Source: Sipunculus nudus
Taxonomy: Eukaryota > Annelida > Sipuncula > Golfingiida > Sipunculidae
DNA length: 64,000 bases
Assembly (NCBI GenBank): GCA_026874595.1
Contig: CM049314.1
Span: 64,888,800 to 64,952,799 of the forward strand
Reading direction: 5' to 3'
The notes under the pieces are model-generated. The model saw nothing but the letters and a program-made list of their open reading frames with translations. It had not been told where the DNA came from and searched no databases. Every line of letters begins with the position of its first letter. Position 1 is the first letter of the stretch. Below are positions 1 to 11,026 of the stretch, one piece after another. Position numbers and translations under genes: made by a program.

Positions 1-317
1 CCAGGTCAAGCACCTGAATGTCATTAAAGCCGTGATCACTTAACTTGCGGAGTGCTTCTTTTGTCATGTAATTTTCCTTTGCCCATTTTTTTTTTTCAAT
101 TTGTTCTCTGGAGTCCGTTTCCTTTTTGCTCCCTTTCATTATTTCTTGCTTGTCTTGGCTCGGTGCGAACTTCACCTCCAAGTCACACCCATCGACATCG
201 TGATCACATGCTCGCTTGGACATAGTTCAGTCAACTGTGAGCTTCATTATCGGGAATCAGCACCAGCAAATCGCGTGCTCTGTTTACATGTCCAAGATAC
301 CCCTTATATTAGATGTC
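1..317. other. Left edge, no supported gene
   Basis: No convincing gene is visible. A short open minus-strand frame runs from an ATG at position 67 to the window edge (22 codons). It has no pyrimidine tract or acceptor before it and I do not recognise it, so whether it is an exon cannot be judged here. Confidence 0.4.
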
Positions 318-768
318 AACCTTGTTTTGTCAACGGCTTCTGTGGCTCAGGGGCAGATTTACATATACTTAGTTAAGGCGCAGGACTCAACGCCGGGAGG
401 TCGTGAGTTCGAATCTCAGCCGAGGCGGTGAGGTTTTTCACGGTCGGCCCCCACCCAGGGTGAGCGCTCTGCAGGCTTAATGGGAAGGTCGTGCCCAACG
501 GCCGTGTTTCACTCACAAACGAGTGTGCGCCTTTCGGGGGTCCTCGGTGGTATGATTACCAACCCAGGGCCCGTAGGTTCAGTAGTCACCGGGCCTGGTT
601 ACGCCAGGATATAAAATGAGAGGAAGCGTGTGATACTGCCCTGTCACGTAGTCCGCAACCGCAATGGAAATCTGCAGATGTACATATACTTAGTTAAGGT
701 AGCATTAAAAATGGAGGCGGTTACCTCCAACAAAGAAAAAATAATAATAAAAAAAAACCTTGTTTTGT
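318..768 (+). mobile_element. tRNA-derived SINE, family A, copy 1
   Basis: The element (331-755) has an A-box-like GTGGCTCAGGGG near 342 and a B box GAGTTCGAATC at 405-415, followed by a roughly 300-bp body and an A-rich tail near 732-757. It is bounded by a 13-bp direct repeat AACCTTGTTTTGT at 318-330 and 756-768, the target-site duplication. A second, more regular copy lies at 5185-5592. Unlike that copy, this one has a stretch between the A and B boxes (about 354-380) that resembles the element's own tail near 674-700. It is a pol III type retroposon, not a working tRNA gene. Confidence 0.85.
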
Positions 769-1404
769 TTAGTTTCTGCATAGCAAGATGCCGCTGACGC
801 GTTTTTATATCAAAGTATAAGGCGATTTCAAGTTTTCTGCTGCCGCGGAGGCTGGTGTTCAAGGTATTAGGCGAAGCTGCTGTTATGCTGGGATGCGTGC
901 TGCTGACTGACTGCATGAGGCGGGCCCTGGCCCTCGGTTCAAATTTGGCGGGCCTTTGCATATTTATCTGGACTGATGTGCCGTCGTAAGTAAGGGGGAG
1001 TGTAGCAATCTATCACCGTTTGGCGTAACATTACAGTCACGGAATAAATGTTTACATAAAATTATAAGGGAACGGGCCAGTGGAGAACCCATAATATTGT
1101 GTTGTGGGTTCGGCCTATGATCCGGATCAAGGAATGAATATCAAGAATATTCATTCTCAAATTATTCGATTTAACATGAAGTCAAGGGAATATGGGCCTA
1201 ATAAGCAAAAGCAATACTTGTTGGAGAACATATGCACCGATGAACATGTGAATATGGGCCAATAACTGAATGAAAACAAGGAATAACTCACAATACCCGT
1301 CGGTGATCGGGGTTCATTAGAATGCATATTTCTAGTTTATTTCTTTAGAAATTGGTGCTCAATAACGCCGGCCTGTTACTTATAACCTGTCAAACGGCGA
1401 TTTA
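769..1404. other. Intergenic, nothing recognised
   Basis: No open frame of interest, tRNA-like head or terminal repeat was found in this stretch. Confidence 0.5.
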
Positions 1405-1655
1405 ATATATATATTTTTTTAAATATAAATTTATTTATTATACACAGATTGCACCAAAAAAATTATTATAACTAATCGCAGTACACTCATGACCTCAGAT
1501 TGTAGCGTTCGGTAGATTGTAGAGGTGGCGGGAACCGGAGAACACGGAGAAAACCCTTGGGTGTGGACGGGCAACTTCAACTAGCTCTCATAGCCGCGCC
1601 GGGAATCGAACCCTGATCGCCAGCGGAGAGAGCCGAGCGTTTTACCCCTCGACAG
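1405..1655 (-). mobile_element. tRNA-derived SINE, family B, copy 1
   Basis: Read on the minus strand, a tRNA-like head with a B box (GGGTTCGATTCCCGG, about 1598-1613) is followed by a body containing the GGAGAAC/GGAGAAAACCC segment (about 1537-1555) and a TTTATTTATT-type end near 1425. The same head and body recur at 8372-8605, and the body recurs at 58427-58530. Ends are approximate and no clear target-site duplication was found. Confidence 0.65.
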
Positions 1656-2304
1656 TTCAGTTTAGAGGACATCTGGGTCGATAACGACACTTGGCATGCC
1701 AATAAGCTGTTGCACGCAGATATATTAGACTTATACAGCGGTTTTGTTGAAGACAGGATTAACTCACGTTATTACCAATTATCGCAGTTTTAAGCTATTG
1801 AACGTGACGAATTCATGGAGCTATGGAATCCTATCGGTAGAACCATGTAATACGAAGCAGTCCGACAAGACTGTCATTGGTCTCCCGTGAGAGTCCAGAT
1901 TAAAAAGCATTTTTGTTTATCCTGTTAAATTTAAAAGCTCTTCTGATATTTCGGTATCTGTCTGAGGTCTGGTCTTACACCCTGGCCTGTCGTAAGTGAA
2001 ATAAAAACAGGATTTTACAGTATGCATATTCTTTCCTTTCAGGGAGAAATGTTAAGAGTTTAAGAACGAAGAGCTTAATAAGTAGCCTCCTTAATTAAAA
2101 AATAAACAAGTAATTGACGTTTGAGACTCAGACAAACGTATGACTACCCTTATTAAACAGAATCATGGATACCTCAGAATCATTTGTAAAGGGAAAGGGG
2201 GAGAGCATATTCTGTAATGGTATGTAAATACATTTTGATACAGTCTATTGATGTCTTCCACTATCCATATTAACGTTAATTACAATGAAGCTCGTTGAGA
2301 ATAT

Positions 2305-2308
<4 letters not shown>
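1656..2308. other. Intergenic, nothing recognised
   Basis: AT-rich sequence outside the palindrome arm with no supported gene or repeat. Confidence 0.5.

Positions 2309-2360
<52 letters not shown>
2309..2360. repeat. (TA)n microsatellite at outer palindrome edge
   Basis: About 50 bp of alternating TA. Homology to the right arm stops here: sequence from about 2365 inward matches the reverse complement ending near 23760, while sequence to the left does not. Confidence 0.9.
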
Positions 2361-2366
<6 letters not shown>

Positions 2367-2639
2367 TTCAAAAATGAAATATACTTAAACAGATGACCGG
2401 CATTGAGACATTTTTTTGTGACGGCTTAAACCGGCGATGTTGGACCAGATACATTTTGCAATGCACAGAGATGACGTCGCCATGATAGTTTTACGTAACA
2501 TTTTCTTTACGCAATATCCGCCCCCTCCCCCTTTAATATAGGGAATCACATAGATCAGAACTTAAGATGATGCCATATTATTTTTATAGTCCTGGCAACA
2601 CCAACTATGCTTTGCAAGGTAAACATATTTAGTTTATTC

Positions 2640-2821
2640 TACAGTGGAACCCCGCCTTGCGACCACCCATCAATTGCGACCACCCCCACAATTACGACTA
2701 TTTTTCTTGGTCCGAAATCTACGATCTAGGTAACTTTAGAGTTTCACAAATACGACTACCCCTAAATTACGACCACTTTGGTCAGTCCCCAAGGTGGTCG
2801 TAATTGAGGGGTTCCACTGTA
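2640..2821. mobile_element. pogo/Tc1-like MITE, 178 bp, TA target site
   Basis: The element (2642-2819) begins CAGTGGAACCCC and ends GGGGTTCCACTG, perfect terminal inverted repeats, flanked by TA on both sides (2640-2641 and 2820-2821). It has no coding capacity. The matching position in the right arm (near 23480-23490) has uninterrupted flanks and a single TA, so this is an insertion with a preserved empty site. TA duplication and this kind of end are usual for pogo/Tc1-mariner derived MITEs. Confidence 0.85.
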
Positions 2822-5167
2822 ATTTGATTATCATAAATCGCCACATGAACTACTTTGATCACAGCTGACAAGTAGTAGCAGAATAAATATAAATATCACG
2901 AAGATTATGTAGACAGGGGTTTTGTGCCAGTATACAGTCCGTTAATCCATTCATTTCAACATGCTATTAATCTTTTGTGGGTAATTATAATTATCAGTAA
3001 GACAAACTGACCAATGATAGACAATGAAATATGCGTAATTTTGGAGTACCATGTCGGCTTATTATATAATTATAAATCACTTAACGCTCTATTCTGTCAA
3101 ATCTATGACCGATCTTGTCGCTGTTTTGACGTAAGTGTGACGTGAAAAGGGTCCGTACCTTACGGCCATTGGTTCGTACTAACTGGTGCCCTTGCTTGTA
3201 CGTAACATCAATTATGACGTCATCACCGTTCCGTGCATACCAAGACCATTCATGAGGATTGAAGAAAGATATCACAAAGTGTTAACTTACAGGGAAATTA
3301 AATCAAGAAAGTTTATACATTGTTGACAGGTAATTAATCATTTTTCCTCTTTATATATAAAACAAAATGAATACTACCTTTGAGAATGATTTTCTTCCAC
3401 AATTCAATATATGTATTACTCAAAATACGAAAATATGGTCAGATTATAACATTTATTTGTGCTGGTTATAAAATACATGCCAAGATCCATGCGATAATAT
3501 AAAATGACAAACAAAATGTTTTGAAAAAAAAGGCTCAGCTCTTAATTATTTCGACGTCATAGAAAAAGAAACATAGCTTACCATGGCATATATGTTGGAT
3601 ACCACCTTATTAAATAAAGTGCAAATAAACAAAGACGGAATATGTTAATTTATATAATGTCAAAGTGTCCAAATGAGCGGTGAGATTCAGATATCAAAAC
3701 TATATGTTTAATAACTATATCTCAAAGAAACTGACAGCAAATTACTAGCATTGGCTTGTCAGATATTATTAAACAGGTCACTAACATTCAATAATGTAAA
3801 CTCTATTGATATGGTGAGATATATAAATGAGATACAAAACACCTTTTATGCTGACATAACCACGAGTACAAGTATTCATTACCTTTTGCTTTCTTTAGGA
3901 GGGTATGTGCTCGTCCATGTTCATGCGTGTTTGTGTGTTCTGTTTCACAATATAACTCATGCTAAAAAAAACGGAATCTCATGACGTTTTCGGGGAATTT
4001 TGGGAAAAGACAAATAAAGAAACGATTAGATTTTTGTGTGGATCTTGCATATGACCCATATTCAGGAACGTTATAAAAGAATATTCACAAAAGTACAATA
4101 ATTTATGCAGGAATGAACCTTGAAATATAGGCCCAATAAGTGAATGCAAAAATGGTTTTGGGAGAAGCCCACTATAGGGACTCCCGACTTGGCGAAGGCT
4201 TGCATTCCTTTGAATGTACATTTCTAGTTTTATATATTCATCTTTGCGCCCAGTGCTTATTTAGAAGAAGAGTAAATGATCTGCACTAGCAAATGATTAA
4301 GTTTTTTTCCCTTATTTGCTCTGCAAAATATGTTTATTAATTTTATGATCGGAAGAAATGATAAATCAAATTAAGCGTTTAAAAAATACACTCAGCTGAC
4401 AAAGACTAATGCTTATAGAAAAGCAGGCATACACGATTTTACATTTAGTTATTATACATTATATCATGAATTAGATATAGACGCTGCACTCACTGCTAAC
4501 ATGCTTCGGGTAAAGCAGCCTCAAGGATACGGAAACGAACGGCTAACATAAACAAAGCCTTCATACATCTACAAGCAAGTCGTCTAGCCTATGTTTGGCT
4601 TCCACCGCGGCGTTTTTGTAGTGATTTCACTATCTAGCTTGTTTATATTCACCCACTGCCAGGAGTCTTTGGTACTGGCTACAGTTCAGTTTTTGCCGAT
4701 TTTGCACCAGTTGAGCGTGTAATTCTTTTGGTTTGGTACTCACGGAAAACACCGCCTGTTCTTTAATATTTTATATAGTTGTATACTTCTGTAACAACCG
4801 CATTATTTTTATCAGCTGCATGTTTCGAGCACAGTAAAAAATAACAATAATATGAAATAATACCATTAAATATAACAACAATATGAAATGTTATTTAGGG
4901 AGATTATGTTCAGCAAAGTAATTTTTACAGCAAGAGGATACTAAACTTCAGATCAAATGTCGAACACTTCATGACAGACACACTTCTATATATAAGCATG
5001 CTGTAGAACGTACAGAAGTCTCTCTCACATGATCTACAAAAGTCATTTATACCACATCACTTTAGTATATTCGTTTCTCTAAACTGGACTGACGGTTAAT
5101 GGGGATCTTGTCGCTAACTGATAAAAATTGATAATCAAGCACAAATGTTCAATATATACTCGGAAAG
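2822..5167. other. Non-coding 3' flank of left GPCR, conserved in three copies
   Basis: No gene is supported. The stretch is alignable by eye as reverse complement with 21150-23480 and again with 39735-41810, so it is present three times in the window. A perfect palindromic CRE-like TGACGTCA lies at 3215-3222 and is kept at the matching positions of the other copies (23066-23073, 41401-41408). Confidence 0.6.
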
Positions 5168-5609
5168 TTATATTGCAATGACTGACCGTCTTCTATGGCC
5201 CAGGGGTAAAAAACAGGTCTCAGAGCCGGGAGATCGTGAGTTCGAATCGCAGCCAAGGTGGTGAGATTTTTCACGGTCTGACCCAACCCAAGATGAGCGC
5301 TTTGCAGGATGAATGGGAAAGTCGTACCAAACGGCCGTATTTCACCCACAAACGAGTGCGCCTTTTTGGGGTTCCTTAGTGGTAGGACCCAGTAATGGGG
5401 ACGATTCGCATCCAGGGCCCGCATGTGCAGTAGTCACTGGGCCTGGTTAATGCCAGGAAATTATAGTGAGAGGAAGCGTGTGATACTACCCTGTCACGTA
5501 GTCCAAAACCAGAATGGAATTCTGCAGATGTACATATACTTAGTTAAGTTAGCATTAGAAAATGGAGGCGGTATATTAGAACGTCGGTATATTTATATTG
5601 CAATGACTG
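5168..5609 (+). mobile_element. tRNA-derived SINE, family A, copy 2, with 17-bp TSD
   Basis: The SINE body is 5185-5592. It starts with an A-box-like TATGGCCCAGGGGT (about 5194) and has a B box GAGTTCGAATC near 5239. The body is closely similar to 331-755. Identical 17-bp repeats TTATATTGCAATGACTG flank it (5168-5184 and 5593-5609). The same 17 bp occurs once, without an insertion, in the right arm near 21146-21162 on the opposite strand. This shows an insertion between the GPCR 3' end and its flank after the arms duplicated. Confidence 0.92.
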
Positions 5610-5628
5610 TATAAGTCCTTCAGTATTG

Positions 5629-6564
5629 TTACCCTGCATTTAACTCACCTTGACCGTCACCAATGTGAGCTACACCAATTTGAAATACTCCATTTTCAGG
5701 TCTTCTCATGATTTTCCTTAAATTCATCTTCAGTGTTGTTTTTACCTTTTGGCTGAAGAAAAGAAAGAGAAAACTGTTGAAAATAGTTCCACTGTAGCCA
5801 AACCAGAATGGCGAAAACTGTAAGCCTTGTCGAAATAGCAGAGGTATTGTGCAGATATTGTATTCAGCGCACACAGCCACGAGAGCCCTGGTAGATTTAA
5901 AAGCTTGTAGTATCGGGTTTGGTGTTGTTGGGAGGTCGGCCGGTTGTACCTGTGAAAGTTTCATTTTAATCTTCTGACGAACCACCACGAGTACCATCCA
6001 ACCATTTGCAAAAGTAAGAATACTTAGAAGAAGAAGGCAAACAACGCGCACAGAGTAATATAAATAGCCATTTTCATCTCTGATGTACCAGGACACACGG
6101 GCTGATGGGTAATATTTGTACGTATATTTTAGAGCTGACAGTCCAATAAAGGCAACACAAATTACCCAGACAAACGCACAGGCCACACGCACCCTTGTGT
6201 GTGTTACGAGAACAGCTGATCGCAGGGGTTTGACAATGATGATTGTTTTAATTACAGATAATGTTGATGCCATCGATAAAGACATAAGCGACAGGAAAAT
6301 TAACAGGAACGGTTGAAAAAATCCTAAAAATTTTCCAGGGTCTTCTGCTTGTGTCCATGACAAATACGTACTTATCCATCCTACAACTCCATTTAGAAAA
6401 GCACAGGAAATTTTCGAAAGCAAAAGTGGAAACACTTTATCTCTGCGGACGTCTTGACAAAGCAAAATCCCAAAAATAGCAGTTGTGTTGGAAAGAGAAT
6501 TGCAAACTGATAACAAAGTCACTATCACATTCTTGGTAATATCCACTACAATGTCATAATCCAT
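5629..6564 (-). CDS. Intronless rhodopsin-like (class A) GPCR, left copy
   Basis: A 311-residue plasma-membrane receptor with seven hydrophobic segments at roughly residues 11-35, 44-67, 80-105, 125-145, 166-195, 222-244 and 251-273. I start at the ATG at 6564; the open frame extends two codons further to a TTG that I do not use. Class A landmarks are weak. The end of TM3 reads IKTIIIVKPLR instead of a DRY motif, TM7 has FNSFLFLFFSQKVK where NPxxY is expected, and the usual TM3-ECL2 cysteine pair is not evident. The frame is complete with no intron, and a paralogue in inverted orientation is at 20189-21124 (about 53 differences in 313 codons by hand count). Ligand and G-protein coupling cannot be told; an orphan chemosensory or peptide-type receptor is possible. 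A SINE lies just beyond the stop codon. Confidence 0.85.
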   Translation of the reverse strand: MDYDIVVDITKNVIVTLLSVCNSLSNTTAIFGILLCQDVRRDKVFPLLLSKISCAFLNGVVGWISTYLSWTQAEDPGKFLGFFQPFLLIFLSLMSLSMASTLSVIKTIIIVKPLRSAVLVTHTRVRVACAFVWVICVAFIGLSALKYTYKYYPSARVSWYIRDENGYLYYSVRVVCLLLLSILTFANGWMVLVVVRQKIKMKLSQVQPADLPTTPNPILQAFKSTRALVAVCAEYNICTIPLLFRQGLQFSPFWFGYSGTIFNSFLFLFFSQKVKTTLKMNLRKIMRRPENGVFQIGVAHIGDGQGELNAG

Positions 6565-7240
6565 TATCAATGCTGTGTACAGCTATATGGCTACGTATTT
6601 TTTTCGTCAAAATGCAAGTGAGATCTTCTGGTTGAAATTTCCAACTGATAAGCTAGTAGGCTTAAATGCTTGTCCGTTCAAGTTCAAGTGTTTAAGCCCA
6701 TGAAACTGATGTGGTAAAGCTGTCTAGGACTGCTGTTCCGAGCCGCTTCTTAAGCTGAATTTTTACGTGAAGGTGTAAATTCCTGCTATATTGTTTCATT
6801 TGCTGTTTTGGTAGTCGAAAATGCCGTGGTATTCGTCAAACGACCTAGGGGGATCCCGGCTGCAGCCGATTGTCCTCCGTGATTCTTGAAGTTCTATTGC
6901 TATTGTTATTCGTGGTTCCCATTCGAATGGTCCTCTCTACCGTTTTACATTCTTTGTCGGAGAAATGCTTGTCTGTGGGCGCGCTCTCACATCGATTCAG
7001 TACTTTACAGATGATCAGGACAGCGGATTGGTTGACAGATTTGTCCATTATCGATTGAATATACAGAGAATAGTGTGATGGTGATCCGCCTACCTTTATT
7101 TAGCACTTTGTTTAATTAGCACTTTAATTAGCACAGTGTTTCCGAATATTAGATATATCTCACAGGTTGTGTGATCATTTGAGGTGGGAGAACATGAATA
7201 TGTCAACAGTGGCCAATGCAGGGTCAAACATTCCGCAAAT
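6565..7240 (-). promoter_or_regulatory. Conserved upstream block of left GPCR (putative promoter)
   Basis: About 650 bp upstream of the start codon match the corresponding block upstream of the right GPCR (about 19500-20188) in reverse complement, with scattered substitutions and small indels. No TATA box stands out next to the gene. Retention of this block at both intact genes makes it the best place to look for their promoters. The function is inferred from position. Confidence 0.4.
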
Positions 7241-8324
7241 GATTTTTTTTAGGGGGGGGGGGGTACTTCAGCGGTTGAACTGAAATTTCGCAGGGTGGGC
7301 AGCGATGTGGAATATGTTGTGACACGTGATAATTAAGTACTTTCGCGAACGGACGTGTCAGATAAACCCCCTTTACCCCCTTGGAGTGTCCTGGTACACC
7401 TCTGAGGTTCACTCTTTTAAAGCCAGCTATACATGCATCTGTCTATTGGATTTCTGGCTTACCCTGCGTAGCAATGAACTGTAGGAGATTACCGTCACGT
7501 TGGACGAGCCGCCATTTTGTTACGAAGACATTTTTTTCAGGGAAAAATATTGGGCCGATCCGGGATTCGAACCCATAACGGTTTCGCACAAGTCCGGCGT
7601 ACCAACAGCTTCGCTAGAAAAGTAAGCTTCACTAGGAGACAGTTCGGTCCGTTTTTATGTCAACCAGTAACAGTTGACACAATTCAGCATATAACATATA
7701 AATCGCTAGAATAGCGCCTGTCACGTATGTGTAAAAATTAACACTTCTGCCATTGTTTTCTTATTTATTTGTCAGCAGTTCCCAGTGAAATTTAAATGGG
7801 CGAGTCGGACGAAAATCACATTTGCGTGAGCTAATCATATTCTTCCATTTATTTTTCAATGGCAATATTGTGCTGATTGATCTTAATATCGGCGTACTTA
7901 AACTGAGAAATGGGAAACTGAAACATTTTATATCCGAGGATAAGATGATATTCCTGATGTTTTACCTTAATAAGGTTATTTCTCATTTGTACCAGAAGTA
8001 AGTGCACGCGCTTTCGTCATAACATCCGACATGTACATGGCATTTTAAAGAAACCTATTCCTATATCAATAGTTACATATATAAGAAATATATTGTTTTT
8101 AATTTGAAATATATTGGTATCTGTCAGTATGTCATTCTAAAACTGTTTGTCTACAACTGTACACAAGTGGAGAATTGGTTGTACAGGGAGTAATCAGTGG
8201 TGCAAAATATAGATATAGCGCGCATGCCACCTGTTGGCCGTTCTGCACTACTTAAAATTATTGATGGTTTAAGCTTTAAACCAGTGATTCTTCTATATTC
8301 TTCTTTCATGCTACTCAGCTTTAT

Positions 8325-8326
<2 letters not shown>
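7241..8326. other. Non-coding arm sequence with poly-G tract and possible tRNA-like SINE head
   Basis: A poly-G run at about 7252-7263 has a poly-C counterpart in the right arm (about 19479-19490). The matching block continues to about 7440. Around 7550-7615 on the minus strand a tRNA-like pair occurs, an A-box-like TAGCGAAGCTGTTGG and a B box GGGTTCGAATCCCGG. The right arm lacks this, so it may be another SINE head, but I could not define its ends. No gene is supported. Confidence 0.5.

Positions 8327-8372
<46 letters not shown>
8327..8372. repeat. (TA)n microsatellite
   Basis: About 45 bp of alternating TA directly beside the SINE at 8372-8605. A second TA run (8611-8653) lies on the other side. 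Confidence 0.9.
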
Positions 8373-8377
<5 letters not shown>

Positions 8378-8605
8378 TATTTATTTTACATGGATTGTAC
8401 AAATAGCTATTAGACCTAATGAAGGCACTCTCCATGGCTCCGATGATGGCGTCCGGTATTCTGTATGGGTGGAAAAAACCGGAGAACCCGGAGAAAACCA
8501 CCGGCCTGGACGGGCAACTACCACCCAGCCTCATAGCCACACCACGGATCGAACCCGAGTCGCCAGCGGAGAGAGCTGAGCGTTTTACCCATCGACTGTG
8601 CAGGC
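8372..8605 (-). mobile_element. tRNA-derived SINE, family B, copy 2
   Basis: Read on the minus strand it has a tRNA-like head with a B-box-like GGGTTCGATCCGTGG (about 8543-8557), the GGAGAAC/GGAGAAAACC segment near 8478-8500, and a TTTATTTATT-like end near 8375. It is clearly related to 1405-1655. It sits between two (TA)n tracts, so a target-site duplication cannot be separated from the microsatellite. Confidence 0.7.
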
Positions 8606-8608
8606 CAA

Positions 8609-8610
<2 letters not shown>

Positions 8611-8653
<43 letters not shown>
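8611..8653. repeat. (TA)n microsatellite
   Basis: About 43 bp of alternating TA on the head side of the family B SINE. Confidence 0.9.
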
Positions 8654-8656
<3 letters not shown>

Positions 8657-8814
8657 ACTATTTTTCCTCTCTTGTTTGTTTTCTTCTGTTCCAGATCTAA
8701 CAAAAATGTCTGATATACAATATAAAAATACAATATTAGTCAAAGCTGACGTATTTGCAACTGATATTTATATTTACCTTGTCTTAATTCCAGAGGTCAT
8801 ACACCATTACCGCT

Positions 8815-8936
8815 CGGGGGGGGGGGGGGGAATTGGTTGGCTTCCAAAGATCGTTCGGTGCTTGCAATTATCTTGTTTAATGAAACAATATAATTTGAAG
8901 CATTTTAAACATTTTGAGACTGGGGGGGGGGGGGGG
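8815..8936. repeat. Two poly-G tracts
   Basis: Runs of about 14 G end near 8830 and 8936 on the plus strand, separated by about 90 bp of AT-rich sequence. The second lies beside the remnant 48-bp repeat. Confidence 0.85.
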
Positions 8937-8939
8937 TAG

Positions 8940-9095
8940 TCAATCATTTTATTAGAACAAAGATAGATTTTTTTTACGGGCGGGACGTGCGGTTAGCTAT
9001 TTTATTAGGACAAATATTTTGAGACGGCCCCTGCCCATTGCAGTCTTATCAGAGCAAGTTTGAGAAGAGGTTAGTCGGAAGGGACGTCCGGTGGA
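8940..9095 (-). repeat. Two to three degenerate units of the 48-bp repeat (left arm)
   Basis: The reverse complement shows the GCTAACCGCACGTCCCGCCC core and the TTTGTTCTAATAAAAT spacer typical of the array at 17295-18020. Only about three units are present here against about fifteen in the right arm, at the collinear position of the palindrome. Confidence 0.75.
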
Positions 9096-9724
9096 ACAAC
9101 TAATATATGTAATGGGCCTTTAAAATATGTCTTTACCAAATACAGCAGATTATAATGGGAATCTTGTTGATCGGTTTTCCAAGTCACTGAAGCTTCCTCA
9201 GTTAAGATGTGAAAGGAATTAAACACACTGGCATCAGTATTCATTAAACAGTTTTAAGGCACTCTTCCCTGAGGTATTAGTAATCTTGTACACCAAATTC
9301 ACTCGAGAACAAACTGCTACAACCAGAAGATTCGCAGTGCTTGTGACAATAGTTTCTTGATCGATCGATATTATAGCGCTTGATGCCCTTGTAATCTTTA
9401 CTTGCCAAGGGCGTGACAGCAATATTATACATATATATAAAGAGAGAGAGAGATGGTTTGCCGCGCCCCATTATCTCCCATCAAATTTGTTTGTAGAACT
9501 GAAGGTCCAGGAGATGTGCTACTGTAATCCACAAATTCGTAATTGATCTTGCTTTTGATTGGAGTACGCACAGTGCGCAGTCGTATGCACAATACGCACC
9601 CCATATGCATCTCAGTCGTTTTGTGTAAGTTTGATGTACGAAGGCATGCGCACAGTACGGCCACGTACGCGCTGTTACGCAGGTGATGTGTAACAAATAC
9701 GCAGCGCATCGGTCCCGAATGGGT
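9096..9724. other. Non-coding left-arm sequence
   Basis: No supported gene. I saw no clear match in the right arm, where the LTR fragment and repeat array occupy the equivalent interval. Confidence 0.5.
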
Positions 9725-10351
9725 CGAGAGAGAGAGAACGAGAAAGAGGAGATAACGAGGTAGAGAGAGACCAAGAGAGAGAGAGAGAAGGAGTGAGAGA
9801 GAGCACAAGATAGAAAGAACGAATGAGAGAACGAGAGAGAGAGAGGGATAGAAAATGAGAGAGATAGAAAAAAATGGTAGAGGGAGAGAATGAAAGAAAA
9901 GAGAACGAGTGAGAGAGACAACCAAAGAGAGAAAAAGAATGGGAGAGAGATAGACCCAGCTTTATATATTTCGGGATCACAACTGGGTCTAACAGAGAGA
10001 TCAACAGTGAAAAAAATGAGAAAGGGCAAGATAGAGATAGGGAGAACGAGAAGAAGAGAAATAGAGATAAAGAAAAGGAAATACATAGACAGAGGAAGTG
10101 ACAGAGAGAGGGACAGATGGAGGAAAAGAGAATAAGAGATACAGAACTGGAGAGAGTTGGAGAAAGAATGTATAGAAAAAAAACAAAAGAGAGAAAACGA
10201 GAGAGGAAAAAGGAGAGAGAAAAAGAACGAGATAGAGAGAACGAGAAAGATAGAGAGAGAACGAGGTAGAGAAAGCGAGAGAGAGAAAACGAGAGAACGA
10301 GTGAGAGAGAACGAGCGAAGGTGAAGAGAGAGAGAGAGAGAGAGGGGGGGG

Positions 10352-10385
<34 letters not shown>

Positions 10386-10981
10386 CAGAGAATGGAAGAA
10401 AGAGAACGAGAGAGGGAGAGAAGGAATCAGACAAATAGAGAGAAAACGAGATAGAATAGATGGACAGAGAAAGAGAGAGAGATAGAGAGAGAACGAGAGA
10501 GCGATAATGCGAGAGAGAGAGAGAGAGAACGAGAGATAAGAAGAGAGAGAGAGAGAGCCAGAGAGAGAAAGAACGAAAAAGAGTACGAGAGAGAGAAAAT
10601 AAGAGAGATAGAGAGAGTACGATAGGGAAAGAACGACAGAGAGAACGAGAGAGAATGAGAGACAGAGAAAGAGAGAGAGAGAAAGAAAAGAAAACGAGTG
10701 AGTGAGACAACCAGAGAGAGAGAACGGGGGAGAGATAGGGAGATAGACCCCGTCTTCAATACTAAAGAGCCACAGCTGGATCTAAGAGAGAGAGAGAGTT
10801 GGAAAGACCAAGAAGGAGGACAAGAGAAAGAAAAAGAAAGAGAGAGAAAGAAGGAAAGACGAGAGAGGGGGGACAAAAGAGAGAAAGAGAAAAAGAAGGA
10901 GAGAAAGAAGTAGAGAACGGAGGAGAGAAAACGAACGAGATACAGAGAACAGAGGAGAGAATGTGAGAGAGATAGAGAGTG

Positions 10982-11026
<45 letters not shown>

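Noticed and set aside
1-67. Partial minus-strand exon at the left edge
   Set aside because: Only 22 codons, no acceptor or pyrimidine tract, no recognisable motif; kept only as a note.
342-420. Functional tRNA gene
   Set aside because: A and B boxes are present but no cloverleaf forms, and a 300-bp body with TSDs follows; these are SINE heads. The same holds for about 1600, 5195, 7555, 8550 and 12550.
8151-8733. Frames containing IYIYIYIY runs on both strands
   Set aside because: Products of (TA)n microsatellites and a SINE, also seen near 37.9, 46.4 and 51.5 kb.
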